64,000 nucleotides of DNA. Source: Pseudomonas svalbardensis. GTDB lineage: Bacteria > Pseudomonadota > Gammaproteobacteria > Pseudomonadales > Pseudomonadaceae. Shown here one piece after another: positions 36,007-43,244 of the stretch (its first letter is position 1; each line of letters starts with the position of its first letter). A program made the translations under genes and the position numbers. The notes under the pieces are model-generated. The model was not told the DNA's origin and searched no databases. It saw only the letters and a list, made by a program, of their open reading frames with translations. Location: the NCBI RefSeq assembly GCF_030053115.1, contig NZ_CP125619.1, positions 6,296,062 through 6,360,061 on the forward strand, read 5' to 3'.

Positions 36007-36744
36007 ATGCATACTCACTCGATGAGCGGCGTTGACGCATTTACTGCGCCTTCGCGTCGCCTGCTACTGCTGTTGTTTTTATTTGTCGCGGCACTTTTCC
36101 TCGCAATGCCCGAGGCGATGGCTCATGCCGTCGCCGAAGGTGACAAGGGGTTCATACAGGAAAGCTCAGGCGTCATGTTGTTGCCCTTCATCTACATGGG
36201 CGCCAAGCACATGATGACGGGCTACGACCACCTGCTGTTTCTGTTCGGGGTGATCTTCTTCCTCTATCGCCTGAAAGAGGTTGGGCTTTACGTCACGCTA
36301 TTCGCGGTAGGCCACTCGGTCACGCTGCTGCTTGGCGTGCTGACCGAGGTCAGCATCAGCTCTTACATCATCGATGCCATCATCGGTTTCTCGGTGGTGT
36401 ACAAGGCGCTCGATAACCTGGGCGCATTCCAGCGCTGGTTCGGTTTCCAACCCGATACCAAGGTGGCCACGCTGATCTTCGGCCTACTCCATGGTTTCGG
36501 TCTGGCCACCAAGATTCAGGAGTACGAGATCTCGCCTGATGGCCTGATTCCGAACCTGATCGCCTTCAACGTTGGTGTCGAGATCGGCCAATTGCTGGCC
36601 CTTAGCGCGATTCTCATTTTAATGGGGTATTGGCGGCGAACCGGCAGTTTCTGGCGCCACGCCTATACCGCCAACGTCGCCATGATGAGTGCCGGTTTCC
36701 TGCTGATGGGTTACCAGATCACCGGCCTGTTTGTCTCTGCGTAA
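36007..36744 (+). CDS. HupE/UreJ-family membrane protein
   Basis: 245 residues: a signal-like N-terminal segment ending EAMAHA and about six further membrane segments. Conserved motifs are GAKHMMTGYDHLLFLFGVIFFLYRLKE, FAVGHSVTLLLGV and GLLHGFGLATKIQE, with His and Asp residues expected to handle metal. HupE/UreJ proteins are nickel or cobalt permeases; in a resistance island a role in moving metal out of the periplasm, or sensing it, is equally possible. It is followed at 12 bp by the anchor-protein gene. Confidence 0.82.
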   Translation: MHTHSMSGVDAFTAPSRRLLLLLFLFVAALFLAMPEAMAHAVAEGDKGFIQESSGVMLLPFIYMGAKHMMTGYDHLLFLFGVIFFLYRLKEVGLYVTLFAVGHSVTLLLGVLTEVSISSYIIDAIIGFSVVYKALDNLGAFQRWFGFQPDTKVATLIFGLLHGFGLATKIQEYEISPDGLIPNLIAFNVGVEIGQLLALSAILILMGYWRRTGSFWRHAYTANVAMMSAGFLLMGYQITGLFVSA

Positions 36745-36756
36745 GGAATTCTGACC

Positions 36757-37410
36757 ATGTTCAATACCCCGCTTCCCACTGTTAATGAATTGCCTAGCAC
36801 TCGCAAATTGGTGCGCTCGACTGTCATTGCACTGCTGACCGCGGTCGGCCTGCTGGTGACCGTTGTCATGCCATCGGAATACGCTATTGATCCAACGGGC
36901 GTGGGGCGCGCACTGGGCCTGACGCAGATGGGTGAACTGAAAATCATCCTTGCCCAGGAAGCCTTGGCGGATGCCGCGCAACCGCAACCCGCAGCTCCAG
37001 CTCCAGCTCCAGCTCCAGCTCCGCAAGTTGCGCAAGTCCAACCTATTGCGAAACCTGTAGCTCAACCAGTGGCGACACCTGCCCCAGCTTTGAAAACCAA
37101 TCAAATGACCGTCACGCTCAAGCCAGGCGAAGGGACAGAAATCAAACTGGAAGTGCTGAAGAACAAGACTGTCAGCTATGAATGGACAGCGGCTGGCGGA
37201 CCTGTGAACTATGACACCCATGGCGAACCCTACAACGGTGAAAAGGGTTACTTCCACAGCTACAACAAGGGCAAGCAGGTCAAAAGTGATAAAGGTGAAT
37301 TCACCGCCATTTTTGACGGCACCCACGGTTGGTTTTGGCGTAATCGCAGCAGCAACGACGTGACCATCTCTCTGAGTACGACCGGTGATTACCTGAGCGT
37401 CAAACAGTAA
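36757..37410 (+). CDS. 'transmembrane anchor' protein with Ala-Pro repeat linker
   Basis: 217 residues. One membrane segment (~21-42, TVIALLTAVGLLVTVVMPS), an Ala/Pro linker made of alternating PA (PAAPAPAPAPAPQVAQ, ~79-110), and a compact C-terminal domain (~120-217) with KPGEGTEIKLEVLKNKTVSYEWTA and YFHSYNKG... FDGTHGWFWRN. The shape is that of a periplasmic domain held off the inner membrane. It pairs with the HupE-like protein; the exact function is unknown. Confidence 0.78.
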   Translation: MFNTPLPTVNELPSTRKLVRSTVIALLTAVGLLVTVVMPSEYAIDPTGVGRALGLTQMGELKIILAQEALADAAQPQPAAPAPAPAPAPQVAQVQPIAKPVAQPVATPAPALKTNQMTVTLKPGEGTEIKLEVLKNKTVSYEWTAAGGPVNYDTHGEPYNGEKGYFHSYNKGKQVKSDKGEFTAIFDGTHGWFWRNRSSNDVTISLSTTGDYLSVKQ

Positions 37411-37422
37411 TCGCAGAAGCTC

Positions 37423-37453
37423 GCGCTCCTACCGAGGGGGGAGGAGCGCTTTA
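37423..37453 (+). terminator. terminator-like hairpin after the anchor-protein gene
   Basis: GCGCTCCT (37423-37430) pairs with AGGAGCGC (37442-37449) and is followed by a short TTT. The downstream small lipoprotein gene may still be read through. Confidence 0.55.
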
Positions 37454-37493
37454 ATCGAATACACACCTCCATAATCTCTTGGAAAATACACGC

Positions 37494-37622
37494 ATGAAAA
37501 CTTCAGCAACGGTGTTCCGTTCAGTTCTTCTAATCTGCTTTCTGGGTCTGATGACCGCATGTAGCGGTAGTGAGAAAGAGGCGGGATCGGAAAGTGCAGG
37601 TCATGGCCACTCGCACGAGTGA
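37494..37622 (+). CDS. 42-residue lipoprotein with His tail
   Basis: ATG 37494 opens a 42-codon frame. The N-terminus is a lipoprotein signal (SVLLICFLGLMTAC, lipobox LMTAC), and the mature peptide is only ~23 residues ending GHGHSHE. It is the last gene before a strong terminator. The coherent signal, lipobox and His tail argue that it is real; metal scavenging at the membrane is a guess. Confidence 0.65.
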   Translation: MKTSATVFRSVLLICFLGLMTACSGSEKEAGSESAGHGHSHE

Positions 37623-37634
37623 AGCGTTGAAAAC

Positions 37635-37664
37635 AAGCGAGGCAGCCAATGCCGCCTCGCTTTT
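37635..37664 (+). terminator. rho-independent terminator closing the nickel-type cluster
   Basis: AAGCGAGGC pairs with GCCTCGCTT, followed by TT; it lies 12 bp after the small lipoprotein gene. Confidence 0.82.
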
Positions 37665-37851
37665 CACAACATCACCAGTACCACAGAAGCGCTCTCTAAA
37701 TGGAGCATTCTCCTTAGATCGCCGTCAATCGCTATCTTGAAGTTAGGCGTATCGGCGTTAGCGATATTGTTGCTCAGCACCTCAGCTCTTTGGCTGCGAT
37801 AAATTAACACTCTTTCTGGGAGCCAAGTGCTTTTTCAAAATTAATACTCAC
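37664..37851 (-). pseudogene. frameshifted 5' fragment of flgB (flagellar rod protein)
   Basis: On the minus strand GTG 37851 opens SINFEKALGSQKE, then a stop; in a second frame the text continues YRSQRAEVLSNNIANADTPNFK. Together these match the N-terminus of FlgB (SINFEKALG... RAEVLANNIANADTPNYK). After that the similarity ends. It is therefore a ~45-codon fragment with one frameshift, unrelated to metal resistance. The 38102-37852 stretch upstream of it holds no gene; part of it (GGCGGAGGCTTTACG on the minus strand, near 37970) may be the former flgB leader, which is uncertain. Confidence 0.75.
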
Positions 37852-38102
37852 ATTCGATCACCTTTAGTCACGTTACTATTTCTCACGCATATCAAGCTCT
37901 AGTTTTGAGCTCAGCGCGCTCAAGTCGACGCATTCAATTCAAGTGTAGGTGCAAAAAAACGTAAAGCCTCCGCCAAAGTTACCGGCAGCTTACAAAACCA
38001 CACCGCTAAAACTTTCAATCGGTAAATATCGGCTATGTGTTGCTGGATGATCGAGATCATTAAGAATTAAGTAGTGTGTTCCTCAAGAGAAATATCGCAA
38101 CC

Positions 38103-38117
38103 TGACACAACTGTAAT
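38103..38117 (+). promoter_or_regulatory. CopR-box-like motif upstream of second PtrA-like gene
   Basis: TGACACAACTGTAAT followed by ATTGG; a second partial copy (CTGACAGGGGGTAAG) begins at 38132. Confidence 0.55.
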
Positions 38118-38240
38118 ATTGGCCTAAGCTTCCTGACAGGGGGTAAGTCTTATAGTCCAACTGAGCCTTAAGCTCACCCCTAAGAATCAGCGCTTGATGT
38201 GGATTCAGGGGTTACCGAATACTCATCCGAGGAAACCCAA

Positions 38241-38447
38241 ATGAACCCTATCAAATCCTTGTTCGTCATTGCTGCTCTGACCATCTCTTCTTTGGCTATG
38301 GCTGAAGGCGGTGGTGACCGGGCTTTCGCACGCATGGAAGCGGCCAGGAGTAACTCGATGGAATCGTACCAAGTAGCTCAAACGCAAAGCTCTCAACCTC
38401 CCGTCGCAGAAAGCAAAGCCAAAGTGATGGACCACAAGAATTGCTAA
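38241..38447 (+). CDS. ptrA: PtrA-like small secreted protein (short form)
   Basis: 68 residues from ATG 38241 (GAGGAAACCC upstream). Signal peptide SLFVIAALTISSLAMA, mature start AEGGGDRAFARMEAARSNSME, ending MDHKNC. The start of the mature part matches the PtrA family and the longer protein at 23669. PtrA of P. aeruginosa is strongly copper induced. It lies just before copA, with CopR-like motifs on both sides. Confidence 0.8.
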   Translation: MNPIKSLFVIAALTISSLAMAEGGGDRAFARMEAARSNSMESYQVAQTQSSQPPVAESKAKVMDHKNC

Positions 38448-38468
38448 ATAGCTGGGTACATTCCCAAG

Positions 38469-38484
38469 CTGACAGAAATGTAAT
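38469..38484 (+). promoter_or_regulatory. CopR-box-like motif upstream of copAB
   Basis: CTGACAGAAATGTAAT, 142 bp before the copA start. Taken here as the reference copy of the repeated motif. Confidence 0.68.
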
Positions 38485-38625
38485 CACTGTGGTGGTTTAA
38501 ATGTGGCAATTTCTGAGCTCGCTTGCCGTAAGAGTTCGTTTTTTGTGACGGTGGGCGAAGCTCATCCGGGCAACCCATTGGTTGTTTCGCACGGCTTCCC
38601 TTTTGACTGATTGGACATAAACGGC

Positions 38626-40527
38626 ATGCATTCCAAAACCTCTAGGCGGACATTCGTTAAAGGCCTGGCCGCTGGTGGCATTCTCGGCGGCCTTGGTCTG
38701 TGGCGCACTCCTGTATGGGCAGTGACCAGCCCTGGTCTACCGAGCGTTCTCACCGGTAACGAATTTGATCTGTTTATTGGTGAAACCCCTGTAAACATCA
38801 CCGGCTCACCACGCACAGCCATGACCATCAATGGTTCGTTGCCCGGACCTTTGCTGCGCTGGCGCGAAGGCGAGACGGTCACACTGCGTGTGAAAAATCG
38901 CCTAGACCAAGACACGTCCATTCATTGGCACGGGATCATTCTGCCCGCCAACATGGACGGTGTACCGGGTTTGAGTTTCCATGGCATCGCGCCCGATGGC
39001 ATGTACGAGTACAAATTCAAGGTGCATCAGAACGGCACGTACTGGTACCACAGCCACTCTGGTTTGCAGGAGCAGGCAGGCGTTTACGGTCCAATCGTCA
39101 TCGACTCGAAAGAGCCTGAACCTTTTCAATACAACCGCGACTATGTAGTGATGTTGACTGACTGGACCGATGAAGATTCTAGTCGCGTCATGGCCAAGCT
39201 CAAGAAGCAATCGGACTATTACAACCACCACAAACGTACCGTAGGCGACTTTATCGACGACGTCAGCAAGCAAGGTTGGTCTGCTGCCGTGGCCGACCGG
39301 AAGATGTGGGCTGAAATGAAAATGAACCCCACTGATCTCGCAGACGTCAGTGGGGATACTTACACCTATCTCATGAATGGCCAGGCGCCTAACGGTAACT
39401 GGACCGGTATTTTCAAGCCGGGCGAGAAGCTGCGCCTACGCTTTATCAACGGCTCAGCTATGAGCTATTTCGACGTCCGCATCCCTGGTTTGAAAATGAC
39501 CGTTGTGGCGGCTGACGGCCAACATGTCAAACCAGTCAGCGTCGATGAATTCCGCATCGCCGTGGCAGAAACGTATGACGTGATCGTAGAACCTACCAGC
39601 GAAGAAGCTTACACAATCTTCGCCCAGTCCATGGATAGAACAGGTTATGCACGTGGAACCTTGGCAGTTCGCGAAGGATTAAAGGCACACGTACCTGCGA
39701 TCGATCCTCGGCCACTTTTGACCATGGATGACATGGGAATGGGCGGTATGGCGGGCATGGACCATGGCAGCATGGCTGGTATGGGCGACGGCGATATGAA
39801 ACAAGGTGACATGTCAGGCATGGACCACAGCAAGATGTCGGGCATGGACCAAAGTGACATGACCGGCATGGACAGCGGTGACATGACTAACATGGCCGGT
39901 ATGGACCACAGCAAGATGGCGGGAATGGACAAAGGCGACATGTCCAACATGGCCGGGATGGATCACAGCAAGATGGCCGGGATGGGCGGTAGGGGTGGCG
40001 AAATGCAGACTCACCCAGCCTCCGAATCCAACAACCCCTTGGTTGATATGCAAGCCATGAACCCAACGCCCAAGCTAAACGATCCAGGCATCGGTTTGCG
40101 GAACAATGGTCGTCGAGTACTCACCTACTCAGACCTGAAAAGCACGTTCCAAGACCCTGACGGCCGCGAGCCCAATCGCACCATTGAGCTTCATCTGACC
40201 GGACACATGGAGAAGTTTTCGTGGTCCTTCAACGGAATCAAATTTTCTGACGCCGAGCCGCTTCGTCTGAAATATGGGGAGCGTCTTCGCATCACCCTGG
40301 TGAACGACACCATGATGACCCATCCCATCCACCTTCACGGCATGTGGAGCGATCTTGAAGATGAGAACGGCAAGTTCATGGTGCGCAAACACACAATCGA
40401 CATGCCACCAGGTACCAAGCGCAGCTATCGAGTCACCGCTGATGCCTTAGGTCGCTGGGCTTATCACTGCCACCTGCTTTTCCATATGGAAATGGGCATG
40501 TTCCGTGAAGTACGGGTTGATGAGTAA
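38626..40527 (+). CDS. copA: CopA multicopper oxidase (copper resistance)
   Basis: 633 residues from ATG 38626. A twin-arginine signal (SRRTFVKGLAAGG) exports it folded. The four copper motifs are present: SIHWHGIILP, YWYHSHSGLQEQ, MTHPIHLHGMW and YHCHLLFHMEMGM. A Met/Asp/His-rich insertion at about residues 370-455 repeats MDHSKMAGM-type units and probably stores Cu(I) for oxidation. It works in the periplasm with CopB. It starts a run of five same-strand genes (copA, small Met/His protein, copB, cytochrome c, DUF411). Confidence 0.96.
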   Translation: MHSKTSRRTFVKGLAAGGILGGLGLWRTPVWAVTSPGLPSVLTGNEFDLFIGETPVNITGSPRTAMTINGSLPGPLLRWREGETVTLRVKNRLDQDTSIHWHGIILPANMDGVPGLSFHGIAPDGMYEYKFKVHQNGTYWYHSHSGLQEQAGVYGPIVIDSKEPEPFQYNRDYVVMLTDWTDEDSSRVMAKLKKQSDYYNHHKRTVGDFIDDVSKQGWSAAVADRKMWAEMKMNPTDLADVSGDTYTYLMNGQAPNGNWTGIFKPGEKLRLRFINGSAMSYFDVRIPGLKMTVVAADGQHVKPVSVDEFRIAVAETYDVIVEPTSEEAYTIFAQSMDRTGYARGTLAVREGLKAHVPAIDPRPLLTMDDMGMGGMAGMDHGSMAGMGDGDMKQGDMSGMDHSKMSGMDQSDMTGMDSGDMTNMAGMDHSKMAGMDKGDMSNMAGMDHSKMAGMGGRGGEMQTHPASESNNPLVDMQAMNPTPKLNDPGIGLRNNGRRVLTYSDLKSTFQDPDGREPNRTIELHLTGHMEKFSWSFNGIKFSDAEPLRLKYGERLRITLVNDTMMTHPIHLHGMWSDLEDENGKFMVRKHTIDMPPGTKRSYRVTADALGRWAYHCHLLFHMEMGMFREVRVDE

Positions 40528-40539
40528 AGGAGACGATCT

Positions 40540-40788
40540 GTGAGCACATACCTAAATCGTAAATCGCTGGTTGGTTGCCTCTTTGCCGTCGGCTTGATGG
40601 GTGGACTCTCGTCCGTGGCGCTGGCAGTCGAAGATAGTAGTGATCATTCACCTGCTACTCCTGTGAAAGCAACGAGCAAGCCTGCAACTGCGACAAACGA
40701 GTCAAAGCCCGATCACGGGTCAATGGACCACAGCAAGATGAGCCATGAATCGATGGATCATGACCAAAAAACCAAAAAGGCAGATTGA
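40540..40788 (+). CDS. small secreted Met/His-rich protein between copA and copB
   Basis: 82 residues from GTG 40540 with AAAGGAG upstream. Signal peptide ([20 protein letters not shown]), a low-complexity Thr/Lys/Ala linker, then a metal-binding end [18 protein letters not shown] that mimics the repeats in CopA and CopB. It ends 4 bp before the copB start. Probable periplasmic copper-binding peptide; no named family. Confidence 0.72.
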   Translation: MSTYLNRKSLVGCLFAVGLMGGLSSVALAVEDSSDHSPATPVKATSKPATATNESKPDHGSMDHSKMSHESMDHDQKTKKAD

Positions 40789-40792
40789 GATC

Positions 40793-41734
40793 ATGACCAG
40801 TAAGTTTTTACGCCCAACGTTGATGGCACTGGCAGTCTCTACCAGTCCTGCTTTCTTTGTCGTGGCTCACGCCGCTGAAGAGATGGATCACTCCAAGATG
40901 GACCATGGCTCAATGGGAGCTATGGACCATAGCAAGATGGGGGCTATGGATCACAGCAAGATGAGTATGGATGACGGGCAAATGGACGGAATGGAAAGTA
41001 TGGATGGAGGGGCGACTACCACCAGTCGGCCCCCAGTCCCCGTACTTACCGACGCTGACCGTGCAGCCGCCTTTCCAGATGTTGCTGGTCATGGTGTCCA
41101 CGACAAAAAACTCAACTCCTTCATGCTGCTGGATAAATTTGAGTACCAGGATGCTGACAACGGTAGTGCATTGGCCTGGGATGCAAAAGGATGGATCGGC
41201 GGTGACGTTGACCGACTGTGGTTGCGGTCGGAAGGCGAACGTACCAATGGCGTAACGGAAAACGCTGAACTCTCAGCACTTTGGGGGCACTCCATCGGTC
41301 CATGGTGGGATGTCGTCACCGGCGTACGACAAGACTTCAAGCCCGGGTCACCACAAACTTGGGGAGCGCTCGGTATTCAGGGTATGGCCCTCTATAACTT
41401 TGAAGCCGAAGCGACTGCCTACATCGGTGAGAACGGTCAAACCGCTGCTCGATTGGAAGGCGACTACGACATTCTGCTGACCAATCGCCTGATTTTGCAG
41501 CCGACGGCCGAAGCCAATTTTTACGGAAAAAATGATCCTCAGCGAGGCATTGGGTCTGGATTGGCAAATACCGAAGTAGGGCTCCGATTGCGTTATGAGA
41601 TTGTTCGCCAATTTGCCCCTTATATTGGGGTTAGCTGGAGCCGCTCCTACGGCAATACGGCAGACCTGGCCAGCGATGAAGGAGAGGATGCGAACGAGGC
41701 GCGATTTGTCGCTGGTATTCGGATGTGGTTTTGA
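40793..41734 (+). CDS. copB: CopB outer-membrane copper resistance protein
   Basis: 313 residues from ATG 40793. Signal peptide ([18 protein letters not shown]), an N-terminal Met/His-rich part ([20 protein letters not shown] repeats), then the CopB beta-barrel domain: [41 protein letters not shown] and ending in aromatic F ([10 protein letters not shown]), the usual outer-membrane sorting signal. It acts with CopA at the outer membrane. The open frame begins earlier, but the earlier part lies inside the small gene. Confidence 0.95.
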   Translation: MTSKFLRPTLMALAVSTSPAFFVVAHAAEEMDHSKMDHGSMGAMDHSKMGAMDHSKMSMDDGQMDGMESMDGGATTTSRPPVPVLTDADRAAAFPDVAGHGVHDKKLNSFMLLDKFEYQDADNGSALAWDAKGWIGGDVDRLWLRSEGERTNGVTENAELSALWGHSIGPWWDVVTGVRQDFKPGSPQTWGALGIQGMALYNFEAEATAYIGENGQTAARLEGDYDILLTNRLILQPTAEANFYGKNDPQRGIGSGLANTEVGLRLRYEIVRQFAPYIGVSWSRSYGNTADLASDEGEDANEARFVAGIRMWF

Positions 41735-41743
41735 GAGCCTGAT

Positions 41744-42559
41744 ATGAAAAGAACATTGAAAACATTGACTGCTGCCGGGGTGGTCGCCGCAATAGTAGGT
41801 GCCGGCGTGGTGTATTTTGGTGTGTTCAATGTTGGGGCGGATGATCCGCACTCCGAACCCGTTTACTCACTGCTGTCCATTGCTCGGGATCGCTCGATAG
41901 CAGTGCGCTCACGCGACATTGAAGTTCCCGACCTGAGTGATGAAACTCTCATTCGTGCAGGTGCTGGCAACTACAACTCAATGTGCATTGGCTGCCATCT
42001 GGCTCCGGGTATTGCAGGAACCGAGTTAAGTAATAGCCTTTATCCTGCCCCCCCAAATCTTTCAAAACTGGGCGTTGATGGAAACCCTGCCGCAGCTTTC
42101 TGGATCATCAAGCATGGAATCAAATCCACAGGCATGCCCGCTTGGGGTAAAAGCATGGCCGATCCCTATATCTGGGGAATGGTCGCTTTTCTTAAGCAAC
42201 TTCCTACCCTGAATGCAGAGCAATACACCGCTCTAGCAGTCAGCAGTGGTGGTCATCAACACGGCGGCGGCGAGAGCAAAATGCATAACCATGAAGGTGA
42301 GCATGAGGGTCAAAAGGGGGCAGCCTCTGCACATCATAATGCGGGGGCAGCCGAAGAAGTAGCCGACGCAGGCGACCATCATGGCGAGAGGAACAATAGC
42401 CACCCTCATAAGGCGGCCGCAGCACCTACTCAGAATGAAAATACCGAACACGCCCACCCTAAGGGTGCCGAGGCTTCACATGCTGATCCAGCAACTCCGG
42501 TCGTTCAGCCCAAAACTCATACCCATGCCGATGGGAAGGAACATACCCATGCGAAGTAA
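41744..42559 (+). CDS. membrane-anchored cytochrome c with long His-rich tail
   Basis: 271 residues. N-terminal membrane segment (GVVAAIVGAGVVYFGVFNVGA), one c-type haem site CIGCH at about residues 84-88 with a plausible axial Met in STGMPAWGKSM, and a fold typical of single-haem cytochromes. The last ~100 residues are low complexity and rich in His (GGHQHGGGESKMHNHEGEHEG... KTHTHADGKEHTHAK). The tail suggests copper binding close to the haem; electron transfer from or to CopA is an attractive but unproven idea. Ends within the start of the DUF411 gene (11-bp overlap). Confidence 0.85.
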   Translation: MKRTLKTLTAAGVVAAIVGAGVVYFGVFNVGADDPHSEPVYSLLSIARDRSIAVRSRDIEVPDLSDETLIRAGAGNYNSMCIGCHLAPGIAGTELSNSLYPAPPNLSKLGVDGNPAAAFWIIKHGIKSTGMPAWGKSMADPYIWGMVAFLKQLPTLNAEQYTALAVSSGGHQHGGGESKMHNHEGEHEGQKGAASAHHNAGAAEEVADAGDHHGERNNSHPHKAAAAPTQNENTEHAHPKGAEASHADPATPVVQPKTHTHADGKEHTHAK

Positions 42560-43016
42560 CTTTCTTCTTCCCGGTCGGGCACTTCGCCTCGCTGCATTCG
42601 CGGCTCTGTTTATCAGTTCAGCTGGTCATGCAGCAGAGTCGCTGACGATCGACGTCCATCGTGACGCTAACTGTGGATGCTGCAAGAAGTGGATCCAGCA
42701 CCTTGAAGCTAACGGCTTCACCGTCGTTGATCATGTAGAAACCAACATGAGCGCGGTCAAGCAGAATCTCGGTGTTGCTCCACGACTCTCGTCCTGCCAC
42801 ACAGCAATGATCAATGGAAAGTTTGTTGAAGGTCACGTGCCCGCGGAGCAAATAATTGCGATGAACGAGCGTGACGACCTTCTTGGGATCGCTGTTCCTG
42901 GTATGCCAGCAGGCTCTCCAGGAATGGAAGTCGACGGAAAACATGTTGCTTATCAGGTAATCGGCCTGACCAAAACAGGCACAGATCTGGTCATTGCTGA
43001 ATACCCTGGAAACTAA
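42549..43016 (+). CDS. DUF411 secreted metal-binding protein
   Basis: 155 residues from ATG 42549, overlapping the cytochrome gene; the frame stays open upstream only as its shadow. Signal peptide (LRLAAFAALFISSAGHA) then the DUF411 core: DANCGCCKKWIQHLEANGF, VAPRLSSCHTAMINGKFVEGHVPAEQI and GIAVPGMPAGSPGMEV. The CGCC and the SCHT cysteine/histidine are the probable metal site. DUF411 proteins are frequent partners of cop genes. Last gene before the right end of the element. Confidence 0.9.
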   Translation: MRSNFLLPGRALRLAAFAALFISSAGHAAESLTIDVHRDANCGCCKKWIQHLEANGFTVVDHVETNMSAVKQNLGVAPRLSSCHTAMINGKFVEGHVPAEQIIAMNERDDLLGIAVPGMPAGSPGMEVDGKHVAYQVIGLTKTGTDLVIAEYPGN

Positions 43017-43039
43017 TCTGATCCCCTCCATCCATTCCC

Positions 43040-43066
43040 GGCATGGCCTGCGTCACTGGCCATGCC
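43040..43066 (+). terminator. GC-rich hairpin after the cop operon
   Basis: GGCATGGCC and GGCCATGCC are perfect arms with a 9-nt loop, 23 bp after the DUF411 stop. There is no T-run, so it may be a weak terminator or an mRNA-end stabiliser. Confidence 0.5.
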
Positions 43067-43173
43067 GCAGGCACGTGCTGTCCATTTCGTATTCAAGTAA
43101 CACGCCCAGGACAACCAGCTACAGTTGTTCTGCCCCTCTCTAGATGTCTTGGAGATCCTTGGGACCTCCAAGC

Positions 43174-43210
43174 TGCGACAGTTTTTATTACTTTGCGACA
43201 GTTTTTATTG
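43174..43210 (-). repeat. tandem 20-bp-period repeats at the right transposon end
   Basis: TGCGACAGTTTTTATT occurs at 43174 and again at 43194, in phase at 20 bp; AGCTACAGTTGTTCTG at 43117 is a possible diverged third copy. Read inwards (minus strand) each is AATAAAAACTGTCGCA, sharing TGNCNCA with the left-end repeats. Closely packed sites next to glmS match the architecture of Tn7-R. Confidence 0.62.
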
Positions 43211-43219
43211 TGTGAAACC

Positions 43220-43225
43220 AATGTT
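43220..43225. repeat. right target-site duplication at attTn7
   Basis: AATGTT, identical to 12075-12080, beginning 19 bp after the glmS stop codon. Confidence 0.7.
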
Positions 43226-43244
43226 TCCATCACCTGTGGATAAC

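Larger units (their letters stand above)
12081..43219. mobile_element. Tn7-like metal-resistance element in attTn7, without visible transposition genes
   Basis: The element starts and ends next to the 6-bp direct repeat AATGTT. The right copy lies 19 bp past the glmS stop, so the duplication covers about +20 to +25, the known Tn7 insertion position. The ends show limited similarity reading inwards (GGTGCCCAACAACATA at the left, GGTTTCACACAATAAA at the right on the minus strand). Repeats are spaced inside the left end and tandem inside the right end. Cargo is copper and nickel/cobalt resistance. No tnsA, tnsB, tnsC, tnsD or tnsE homologue is recognised, so it is either a degenerate element or one mobilised in trans. 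The family name is inferred from site and end architecture, not from a transposase. Confidence 0.72.

Noticed and set aside
12081..43219. Search for tnsA, tnsB, tnsC, tnsD/tniQ or tnsE-like frames within the element.
   Set aside because: None found; the only transposase genes are those of the IS66 element, which has its own ends and target duplication.
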